The notes under the pieces: model-generated
Databases searched by the model: none
What the model saw: the letters and a program-made list of their open reading frames with translations, nothing else
Told to the model about the DNA's origin: nothing
From: Halovenus sp.
GTDB lineage: Archaea > Halobacteriota > Halobacteria > Halobacteriales > Haloarculaceae
Length of the DNA stretch: 8,013 nucleotides
Direction: 5' to 3'
Assembly (NCBI GenBank): GCA_003551945.1
Contig: PUNZ01000078.1
Coordinates: 1-8,013, forward strand
Position numbers and translations under genes: made by a program
In this document: in pieces, positions 1 through 6,498 of the stretch
Numbering within the stretch: the first letter of the stretch is position 1
Layout: each line of letters begins with the position of its first letter

Positions 1-1399
1 GATGCTGACCAGTTGTATAATACAGCGTGTTTCCATCACGGTCAGCATAGAGAAAGTTCTGTGTCGGCGAGTCAAACTTCGAAACTGCATCAAGCGTCTC
101 CTCGAATGAAGTGCTTTTAGTCAGATTGTAAATCGAGATGGTCGTCTCCGTCGCCGCGTGGCCTGTCCAGGCAACGCCGACCTGTTGTCCGGATTCTTCG
201 ATAACTGGTCCATGCACTGAACGTTTGACCTCGACGGTCTGGTCCTCTCCGCCCGAGACAGATATTTCCTGTTAGTCGATTTCGAATTCTCTTGTCTCAT
301 CCCCATACTCGTAGGTTTCGCCGTCACTGTCGTACCGATAAAAGTCAATGACATCCGAGCCAGCGTTTGTAAAGCCCCAGGCAGCAAAGTCTGATTCCCC
401 AATAACAACCGTTGGGACTCCTGGAAACGCCGCACCTCTCACACGGTGGTCAGGTCCTTCCAGATGCATTTCGTACCAGATTGGCGGTGCTGTCAGTTCG
501 AGATGGGGGTCGTTACTGAGTATCGGCCCATCACCCGCAGCGTATTCCTCGCTGATGACCCAACTGTTCGAGCCAAGAAACTCGTTTGGCTCGTATCGGG
601 TGAGATAATCAACCACTTCGGAACCAACTGTGGGTTCCGATTTCTCCGGTGGCCGTTCAAACGGTTCACCCGCTTCGTCCAATCGATACGCATCATCCCA
701 GTACTGTTCTCGAATAATCGGTGCATCGTGGTCCATTCTGTCCCGATACAGCTCCGCCGTTAACGCTTCACCAAATTCCTCTGTGAGGCGGGCACGCCGC
801 AAGGTCCGGAAGCTCCCTGTCAGCGTCCAGGAGATGATCTTTTCGACCAGTGCGGTATCTGTAATCGTCCACGGTTCGGGTTCGTAATCGAGCAACTGAA
901 ACCCAAGTTCCAACGTCCCTTCCTCAAACCCTGCAGTCACGCCCTCTGCGTAGGCCGAGAGCATAGGCTCGACCTCCGTTCCGGAAAGATGGTCTGCGGT
1001 GGCTTCTGCGGCCTCCTGAAACATCATCTGTCGGTGGAATCGGTCGGATTCGACCTCGCTTTCACCGACAACTTCTGCAAGCCGCCCACTAAAGAGACGG
1101 CGTTGCAGGTCCATCTGGAATCCGCGGTCAAGTGCCTGGACATAGCCCGCAGCAAATGAAAGCGCCTCATCAGATGCTGCACTGATGTGTGGAACACCAT
1201 CCTCATCATAACTGACTGATGCCGCTCCGTATGGGCTTGTAACGCTTTCAGGTCGTTCATGTCGTGTTGCATCCCAGACCGTCCCGGAAAGCGGTGCAAA
1301 CTGATTGAGTAGCGCTCCAACAGGTGAGAGGGTTGCCCCCACAACGCCCGCGCCGACTAGTCCCCCTAAGACTGCCCGACGGGTCTGTTCCCGTTCCAT
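1..1399 (-). pseudogene. Penicillin acylase family Ntn hydrolase, Tat-type leader, interrupted by an in-frame TAA; 3' end beyond the left edge
   Basis: This family consists of exported, self-cleaving amidases that hydrolyse amide-linked acyl groups (beta-lactams, acyl-homoserine lactones, other amides). Seen: residues 1-30 look like a twin-arginine leader (TRRAVLGG at 6-13, then a hydrophobic stretch) without a lipobox Cys. GSNSW at 276-280 is the autoprocessing site, with Ser277 (bases 569-571) as the expected beta-chain nucleophile. NDPHL at 296-300 puts His299 at beta-23, the His type of cephalosporin and acyl-homoserine-lactone acylases. WGFTNAG lies at 341-347. A TAA at 272-274 ends the frame after 375 codons. 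The same frame then runs open for 90 codons to the edge and still matches the family (KRSVHGPVI, QNFLYADRDGN). The oxyanion Asn (beta-241 in E. coli penicillin acylase) would lie still further on, so the truncated product should be inactive. The start at 1399 has GGTGAG 12 nt upstream. The family is certain; substrate is unknown; pseudogene versus base error is open. Confidence 0.82.
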
Positions 1400-1411
1400 G
1401 GGATGTTAGCT

Positions 1412-1417
1412 CTCACC
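1412..1417 (-). promoter_or_regulatory. Shine-Dalgarno-like GGTGAG for the acylase gene
   Basis: On the minus strand GGTGAG matches the GGAGGTGA core complementary to the 16S rRNA tail and lies 12 nt before the ATG at 1399. It supports that ATG as the start. The spacing is a little longer than usual. A weak TATA-like stretch (ACATACA, near 1425-1431) would put transcription initiation almost at the ATG instead, so which mode is used is unclear. Confidence 0.4.
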
Positions 1418-1511
1418 CCGCTCTCATGTATGTTTCGTCATACTCACAGGTTGGGATAGGGCCATGCAAACACCCACACTCTACCAGAGCGGAGTGAGTT
1501 ACTCGTCGGCC

Positions 1512-2699
1512 TCACTGATTCGTTGAGATTACTTCGACAACTGCACGGTGGTCAAGGACGGTATCTGCCCCAACCTGTCGGTCGTTTCGGCAATCAATCG
1601 CGTGTAAGAACCCCTCGCCGATATCCGAATGCAGATGGTACGCAAAGTCCTCAGCAGTCGCCTCTTGGGGAAGCAAAAAGCAATCTCTGAAGGGGCCTTT
1701 CGTCCAGTTTCCGGAGGCGGACCCCGGGAAGACGGCTTTCAACGAAAGGACATCAAAGGCGGCCGCCTCGAGGGCCTGTTGAACACCTGTCCCACCAAAT
1801 TCGGACAAAAACTCTTGAATCTGGTCAAGGCCTGCCCGTTGCTTGTCGGGTAATTCATTAACAACCTCAAACGAGGACTCGCCAGGGGTATACTCGATGA
1901 CACCCTGTTCGTTGGCGTTTTTGAGCGCTTTTTCAGCATGGGCTGATACGGGGACGAACGTCAGGTGGTCGTATGCTGGGTCGTTCGTAATTGTCTCCCA
2001 GTTGTGCTGGGCTGCTTTCGTATCCATCTTGTTTGCCGCAACGACCATCGGCTTTGTCCGTCGACGAATCTCTCTGGCTAGCTGCTCCCGTTCTGTCCCT
2101 TCCCATTCAAGCGGTGCAACCGGAAGGTCAAGGGACAGAATGGTCTGTTTGATTTCGCCCGCTGAAATACGGAACGCAGAGAGTTGTTCGGCCAGAATAT
2201 CCTCCGGGTCCGGGTCAGCCATATGCTGGTTTTCATAGCGAGTAATTCCCTTTTCCAGCACATCGAGATACCACGCATCAAGTTCCGCTTCGAGAAACGC
2301 AATGTCCTCTCGCGGGTCGTGGCCCTCCGTTTGTTCCCCTTCGCTGTCGGTTGTTCCGGAAAAATCAACGACATGGACGAGGACGTCCGTTTCGTTGAGG
2401 TCGGTTAAAAACTGATTCCCCAGTCCGCGCCCCTCGTGAGCACCTGGAACAAGCCCCGCAACATCGACAAGTTTCACTGGGACAAATCGTGTGCCGTCCG
2501 CACAGACACCGACCGACGGTTGGCACTGCTCGTCAAATTCAGGTGCTGCACAGTCCGTGCGGACGTATGCTTCGCCGATACTGGGGTCAATTGTTGTAAA
2601 CGGATAGGCACCTTCAGGAACATCATTCATCGTCGCCGCATTGAAAAACGTCGACTTTCCCACAGAGGGCTTGCCGACAAGTCCGATTCGGTAACTCAT
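1512..2699 (-). CDS. Archaeal YchF/Obg-family translation-associated GTPase with C-terminal TGS domain
   Basis: Cytosolic P-loop nucleotidase of the Obg/YchF group, whose members associate with ribosomes; the exact cellular role in archaea is unsettled. Seen in 395 residues: G1 P-loop GKPSVGKS at 9-16, probable switch I region around TTID at 35-38, G3 DVAG at 79-82 followed by LVPGAHEGRGLG, G4 NKMD at 223-226, G5-like VSA at 251-253, and a C-terminal TGS-like domain from about 318 to 392 with FLLPQEAT at 341-348. The length matches archaeal family members (about 390-400). G4 reads NKMD, the canonical guanine-specificity signature. Bacterial and eukaryotic YchF/OLA1 have NxxE and prefer ATP, so the common label 'redox-regulated ATPase YchF' may mislead here; I infer a GTPase. 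Residues 113-130 form an acidic insert after G3. The histidine kinase gene ends 38 bp upstream on the same strand, so cotranscription is likely; no clear Shine-Dalgarno precedes the ATG. Confidence 0.93.
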   Translation of the reverse strand: MSYRIGLVGKPSVGKSTFFNAATMNDVPEGAYPFTTIDPSIGEAYVRTDCAAPEFDEQCQPSVGVCADGTRFVPVKLVDVAGLVPGAHEGRGLGNQFLTDLNETDVLVHVVDFSGTTDSEGEQTEGHDPREDIAFLEAELDAWYLDVLEKGITRYENQHMADPDPEDILAEQLSAFRISAGEIKQTILSLDLPVAPLEWEGTEREQLAREIRRRTKPMVVAANKMDTKAAQHNWETITNDPAYDHLTFVPVSAHAEKALKNANEQGVIEYTPGESSFEVVNELPDKQRAGLDQIQEFLSEFGGTGVQQALEAAAFDVLSLKAVFPGSASGNWTKGPFRDCFLLPQEATAEDFAYHLHSDIGEGFLHAIDCRNDRQVGADTVLDHRAVVEVISTNQ

Positions 2700-2737
2700 T
2701 ATCCCCGAACAATGGGTGCGTTGTCTTGGCGGTTGCG

Positions 2738-4351
2738 TTACTGGGTTCCGGTGTATATGTCAAACCGTGCCCCACCTGCTGCACTCTCTCGGGCGCTGAT
2801 ATCCCAGTCGTGGGCATCCACAAACTCTGCGACGATAGACAGGCCAAGCCCGATACCACGTTCACTGGTTGAGTAGCCATGTTCGAAGATTTCGTCAACC
2901 TGGCCATCCGGGAACCCAACACCGTCATCTTCGACATAAAAGCCATGTGGGTATTCCGCTGGTCCGAGTGTCCCCACAGTAATGGTCACTGGATTTTCGT
3001 TGTGCTCTACCGCGTTTCTGAAGAGGTTTTCAAGCAGATGCTGGAGAAGGCTTGGTTCTGCAGTGAGCGACAGCCCGTTTGTGTCTTCGATACCCAGTTC
3101 ACTCTCTCCAGTCTTTGTTGTCTCCCACGCGTTTTCAGCCCGAGTAGCCAGCGAGACCGTTGTTTTTTGCTCGTCTAACTGTTTCGCTCGAGCCATCGTT
3201 AACAGGTCATCAATCATCACATCCATCCGCTCGTGTGCATCAATGACATCATCGATATGCTCGATGTCCGCTGTTTGTTTGACCAACGAGGCTCGAAGTT
3301 GTGCGACATTCAACGGATTCCGGAGGTCATGTGAGAGGATGCTCGTAAACCTATCGAGTCGTTCGTTCTTTCGTTCAAGCTCACGCTTTTGCTGTTTCAG
3401 ACGCTGTTGGGTTTCGATTCGCTGATACGCTTCTGCCACGTGACTGCAGAGCAGTTCAGCCAACTCAAGGTCCGCTTCGTCGAATGAATCTGGCCGTTCG
3501 TTCGCCACACAGTAGACGCCGACGTCGCCAACAGGAACCTGCATCGCAGACGTTATTCTAGATGTTGTCGGCTCACCCTCTTTCGTTTCTGACCGGTCTG
3601 AAATAAGACACGACTCGCCAGTTTCAACGACAGTCCGCGCAACGCTATTGCCGTTGGGAAATGGGCGCTCACCAACATGCATCGGTGATTCTTCGGAAGC
3701 CATCGCAGTGATAAATTCAGCATCTTTATACAGATAGAACGTACACCAATCATACCCCAGAATTTCTTCTGATGCTTTTCTCATCAGCGAATACAGTTCA
3801 TCCTGAACCCGGCACGATTCAATCTCTGCGGCAATCTCATGGAGTGATTCGATTTTCTCTTTCTGCTCGAGAAGCCGATTTTGCGAGCGAACCTGTGACA
3901 GGGCTGCTTCGGCATGAACCGCGAGCAACTCTGCCAGTTCGAGGTCGGTCTCATCGTAATATTCTACCTGTCTGGAGACCGCCTGAAGGACAGCATTACC
4001 ATTGAGTGGAACGGTGATTCCCGAGCGAAACTCCTCACGTTCGGGCTTTGCCAGACTGTTTCCGTGGAGGTCTGGGGTGACGTACGATTGTTGGGTTTCA
4101 AGCGATTTTAGCAGAAAGCCATCGAATCGGTCAAACGTCTCTCCTTGAGAACGGAACGATGACGCCGCAACTTTGAACGTCTCTGAATCATACCGGAATA
4201 CCGTACAGAAATCAAATCCCAACACAGTGTCAGCAGTTGCGATAATACGCTCATAGACCGACGCTTCATCGGTTGCAGCCATGATATCTGTCGCAGCGTG
4301 ATGTAACTGTCGCAGACGTTCCCGTTCTGATTGTTGGCTGCGAGAAACCAT
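2738..4351 (-). CDS. Soluble sensor histidine kinase with tandem GAF domains (GAF-GAF-HisKA-HATPase_c)
   Basis: Cytosolic two-component sensor that should autophosphorylate on His and pass phosphate to an unidentified response regulator. No membrane segment is seen. From the chosen start (537 residues): GAF1 about 28-152; coiled linker about 153-176; GAF2 about 180-308; coiled linker about 311-335; H-box SHDLRNPL at 340-347 with phospho-acceptor His341; N-box ENLFRNAVEHNE at 441-452; G1 DDGVGF at 475-480; G2 RGIGLGLSI at 498-506. All catalytic boxes are intact. The two GAF domains resemble each other, ending in DETDLELAELL (133-143) and DEADLELAELL (291-301), with Cys49 and Cys203 at matching places. 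The frame stays open to an ATG at 4429, but a TATA box at 4380-4387 sits inside that extension and fits initiation a few bases before the ATG at 4351, so I use 4351. No response regulator lies nearby, so it is an orphan here. The ligand is unknown. Confidence 0.92.
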   Translation of the reverse strand: MVSRSQQSERERLRQLHHAATDIMAATDEASVYERIIATADTVLGFDFCTVFRYDSETFKVAASSFRSQGETFDRFDGFLLKSLETQQSYVTPDLHGNSLAKPEREEFRSGITVPLNGNAVLQAVSRQVEYYDETDLELAELLAVHAEAALSQVRSQNRLLEQKEKIESLHEIAAEIESCRVQDELYSLMRKASEEILGYDWCTFYLYKDAEFITAMASEESPMHVGERPFPNGNSVARTVVETGESCLISDRSETKEGEPTTSRITSAMQVPVGDVGVYCVANERPDSFDEADLELAELLCSHVAEAYQRIETQQRLKQQKRELERKNERLDRFTSILSHDLRNPLNVAQLRASLVKQTADIEHIDDVIDAHERMDVMIDDLLTMARAKQLDEQKTTVSLATRAENAWETTKTGESELGIEDTNGLSLTAEPSLLQHLLENLFRNAVEHNENPVTITVGTLGPAEYPHGFYVEDDGVGFPDGQVDEIFEHGYSTSERGIGLGLSIVAEFVDAHDWDISARESAAGGARFDIYTGTQ

Positions 4352-4379
4352 CTTGCTAGTAAGTTTCTTACACACATCG

Positions 4380-4387
4380 TATAAAAA
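4380..4387 (-). promoter_or_regulatory. TATA box of the histidine kinase promoter
   Basis: TTTTTATA on the minus strand, centred about 32 bp before the ATG at 4351. With the usual archaeal TATA-to-start distance of about 26 bp, transcription would begin some 5 bases before that ATG, giving an almost leaderless mRNA. This is inferred from spacing and motif only. No convincing purine-rich BRE is seen upstream. Confidence 0.55.
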
Positions 4388-4437
4388 CACGACGAAATGA
4401 TTTTCAGTTGAATGGTTTCGACGGTTCACACTGGCGT

Positions 4438-4473
4438 TCTGACATTCAAACCCATTCGTCTGTTGATGTCAGA
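4438..4473. repeat. Perfect 8-bp inverted repeat in the divergent intergenic region, candidate operator
   Basis: TCTGACAT at 4438-4445 and its exact reverse complement ATGTCAGA at 4466-4473 are separated by 20 bp. The right arm ends 7 bp before the TATA box at 4481, where BRE/TFB contacts or a regulator would lie; the left arm is about 50 bp upstream of the kinase TATA box. Arm centres are 28 bp apart, so one dimer on a single helical face is not an obvious fit; two half-sites or a cruciform are alternatives. Binding by a regulator is inference. Confidence 0.4.
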
Positions 4474-4480
4474 CACATGC

Positions 4481-4487
4481 TTATATA
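4481..4487 (+). promoter_or_regulatory. TATA box of the membrane-protein gene, leaderless spacing
   Basis: TTATATA is centred at 4484, 26 bp before the A of the ATG at 4510. That is the archaeal TATA-to-transcription-start distance, so the mRNA probably begins at or next to the start codon, as is common in haloarchaea. No Shine-Dalgarno is seen before the ATG, which agrees with leaderless initiation. Confidence 0.65.
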
Positions 4488-4509
4488 GGACCGCAGTAAA
4501 ACACGGCAC

Positions 4510-4932
4510 ATGGTAGGGGGCCAGCATGTTCGGGATGTAACGCTGTTTATTACGCTGTACTTGCTCCTCTCACTGATTCCGTTTGTGGTGCTTAACCGAG
4601 ATAATTTATCGGGAGTGAGCGACCAGGCTCTTTCGAATCCGGTGATTCCGGCTGTAGCCGGAACTGCCCTGTTGGTGATTGTTTCCGGATTGTTCCTTGC
4701 AAGCGAAGGGGTCGATCGGTACAATCAGTTTTTGTTTGCCCCGACAGACTTTCTGTCAATCCTCGTCGAGTCCTCGTTTATCATCGCGGCAATGTCGTGG
4801 TGGCTGGTCCCGGAACTATCGATGCGTCTTGATACGCCACTTCCGACGGATATGGTTCTATTCGTTATCTTGCTCTGTCAGGTGCCGATGATACTCTTTT
4901 TGTCGTTGATGACTGCGGTAGGAAAAGCGTAA
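4510..4932 (+). CDS. Small integral membrane protein with four predicted helices, function unknown
   Basis: I do not recognise the family. The 140-residue product has four hydrophobic segments at about 9-28, 44-64, 81-100 and 114-136, with short polar links (RDNLSGVSDQ at 30-39, SEGVDRYNQ at 65-73, MRLDTPLPTD at 105-114). No signal peptidase site, lipobox, nucleotide-binding motif or metal-ligand cluster is visible; the single Cys is at 123. It is the only plus-strand gene in the window. It is divergent from the GAF histidine kinase across 158 bp, and its stop lies 9 bp from the stop of the convergent cysS. A TATA box at leaderless distance supports both the reading and the start at 4510. A link to the kinase (shared regulation or a target) is only suggested by position. 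Confidence 0.8.
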   Translation: MVGGQHVRDVTLFITLYLLLSLIPFVVLNRDNLSGVSDQALSNPVIPAVAGTALLVIVSGLFLASEGVDRYNQFLFAPTDFLSILVESSFIIAAMSWWLVPELSMRLDTPLPTDMVLFVILLCQVPMILFLSLMTAVGKA

Positions 4933-4941
4933 TTGCTGGCG

Positions 4942-6432
4942 TTACTCGAACCGGTACGTGACACCATCCGCAGTATCCTGTACTTCGATTCCCAACGCTT
5001 CTAAATCATCTCGCAACTGGTCCGCCCGGTCGTAGTTTCCATCGGCGCGCTCACGCTCGCGGATGTCAAGAACAAGGTCCACGAGGTCCTCAGCGACGGA
5101 GACATCACCATCATCTGCGGCAGTACCAAACGAAAGGCCCAGAACAGTTCCACCGAACTCCTCGAATGTCTCGACAGCGCGACGAAGCCCCCTGTAGTCG
5201 TACGTGTGGTTCTCTTCAACGTGACTGTTAACCGCCGTCACTAATGCAAGCAATGCAGCAAGGCCACCACGTGTGTTGAAATCGTCATCAAGCGCTTCGA
5301 TAAAGTCAGAACGCGTCGTCTCGACCGCAGTTCGTAAGGACTCGTCGACCGCTTTGCTTGCTGCCTGTGTGCTATCCAACGCAGCAATGGCATGCTCATA
5401 GCCTCGCTCCAACCGCTCCCACCGTTTTTCGGCTTCTGCAACTGTTTCTGGGCTATAGGTTGCGTCATTATAGTAAGCCGTCGAGAGCAAAAACGTCCGA
5501 ACGACGTTTACGCCGTACGCCTCGATAGCTTCGCTAACAGTCTCGAAATTCCCGAGTGAGGATGACATCTTCTCATCGTCCGGTGCATCAAGGAGATTGA
5601 CGTGTAACCAGTAGCGAGCAAAGGTCTGCCCGGTCGCTGCTTCGCTCTGGGCGATTTCATTCTCGTGGTGAGGGAACACCAAATCCTGTCCACCGACGTG
5701 AATATCAATCGTCTCGTCGAGGTGTGTCATGCTCATCGCAGAGCATTCGATATGCCAGCCCGGTCGTCCCGCTCCCCACGGTGAATCCCATGTGAGTGCG
5801 GTTGTGACCGCTTCTTCTGGAGGTGCCGCATCGCTGTGTTGATGCTCGCTGATCGCATCCGGTGAGACCGGACCGCCCTTCCACAGTGCAAAGTCTGCGG
5901 GATGGCGCTTTTCTGACTGGTCGTCATCTGCACCCTGTGCTTCGAGTTCGTCAAGGTCCTGATTTGAGAGTTTTCCATACGCCGCAAACTCGCTGACAGC
6001 GAAATAGACCGAACCGTTTGATTCGTAGGCATAGCCCCGGTCAATCAACCGTTCGATGAGGTCGATAATTTCCGGAATATGCTCGGAAACTCGAGGATAG
6101 ACCTCCGCTCGGAGCAGATTGAGCGACCGCATGTCCTCGATGATATCTTGGATATACGACTCAGCAACGGCCTGTTCGGTCTCGCCATCTGGACCGACAC
6201 GGGCGATGATTTTCTCGTTGATATCGGTGAAGTTCTCGACATGGCGGACATCATAGCCGTGCCATTCAAGCCACCGATGCATCACATCGACGTGTGCCCA
6301 CCCGCGTGCGTGTCCAAGGTGCGCAGGGTCGGAGGTCGTCAAGCCACAGTAATACACCAAGACAGAGTCGGGGTCGGCTGGCTCGAACGCCTCACGCTCT
6401 CCAGTCAGGGAGTTCGTCACTCGGAGCGTCAT
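4942..6432 (-). CDS. cysS: Cysteinyl-tRNA synthetase
   Basis: Class Ia aminoacyl-tRNA synthetase that activates cysteine with ATP and charges tRNA-Cys in the cytosol. Seen in 496 residues: HLGH at 38-41 (HIGH signature) and KMSSS at 288-292 (KMSKS signature). The zinc site is Cys29, Cys230, His255 and Glu259, with the same spacing between the last three as in the E. coli enzyme (Cys209, His234, Glu238). GRPGWHIECSAMS spans 222-234 and FPHHENEIAQSEA 253-265. A DALR-type helical anticodon-binding region begins near 370, and the C-terminal part ends with EVQDTADGVTYRFE. The protein is about 35 residues longer than E. coli CysRS (461), largely from an insert at about 186-213 between the LWK and SPWG motifs. 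The ATG at 6432 is about 66 bp downstream of the dehydrogenase stop; no strong promoter or Shine-Dalgarno is visible in that gap. All catalytic residues are present. Confidence 0.97.
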   Translation of the reverse strand: MTLRVTNSLTGEREAFEPADPDSVLVYYCGLTTSDPAHLGHARGWAHVDVMHRWLEWHGYDVRHVENFTDINEKIIARVGPDGETEQAVAESYIQDIIEDMRSLNLLRAEVYPRVSEHIPEIIDLIERLIDRGYAYESNGSVYFAVSEFAAYGKLSNQDLDELEAQGADDDQSEKRHPADFALWKGGPVSPDAISEHQHSDAAPPEEAVTTALTWDSPWGAGRPGWHIECSAMSMTHLDETIDIHVGGQDLVFPHHENEIAQSEAATGQTFARYWLHVNLLDAPDDEKMSSSLGNFETVSEAIEAYGVNVVRTFLLSTAYYNDATYSPETVAEAEKRWERLERGYEHAIAALDSTQAASKAVDESLRTAVETTRSDFIEALDDDFNTRGGLAALLALVTAVNSHVEENHTYDYRGLRRAVETFEEFGGTVLGLSFGTAADDGDVSVAEDLVDLVLDIRERERADGNYDRADQLRDDLEALGIEVQDTADGVTYRFE

Positions 6433-6454
6433 TACCCGGTAGTACGCGCCCCAT

Positions 6455-6464
6455 CGTTTGAACG
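6455..6464. repeat. Near-palindromic CGTTTGAACG upstream of cysS
   Basis: A 10-bp near palindrome (CGTT/AACG arms around a TG centre) 22 bp upstream of the cysS ATG. It differs by one base from the perfect palindrome at 7285-7294 before the neighbouring dehydrogenase gene. It could be a shared regulator site or coincidence; the distances to the two starts differ (22 versus 9 intervening bases). Confidence 0.2.
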
Positions 6465-6498
6465 CTGTGGTATGAGTTGAGAAAATTGCTGTGTGTGG

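Noticed and set aside
121..435. Minus-strand 104-codon open frame overlapping the acylase stop
   Set aside because: It is in another frame and is basic, Ser/Arg-rich and unlike the family; the acylase-like sequence after the TAA continues in the original frame, so no frameshift or separate gene is needed.
1493..1516. Short hairpin AGTGAG/CTCACT around the GTPase stop codon
   Set aside because: Only 6 bp with a 12-nt loop and no following T-run; too weak to call a terminator.
4352..4429. 26-residue N-terminal extension of the histidine kinase
   Set aside because: It contains the likely TATA box, lies upstream of the inferred transcript start, and has a composition unlike the rest of the protein.
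6483..6486. TTTT run (minus strand) after the dehydrogenase stop as an archaeal terminator
   Set aside because: Four T residues only; cysS follows closely on the same strand, so read-through is as likely.
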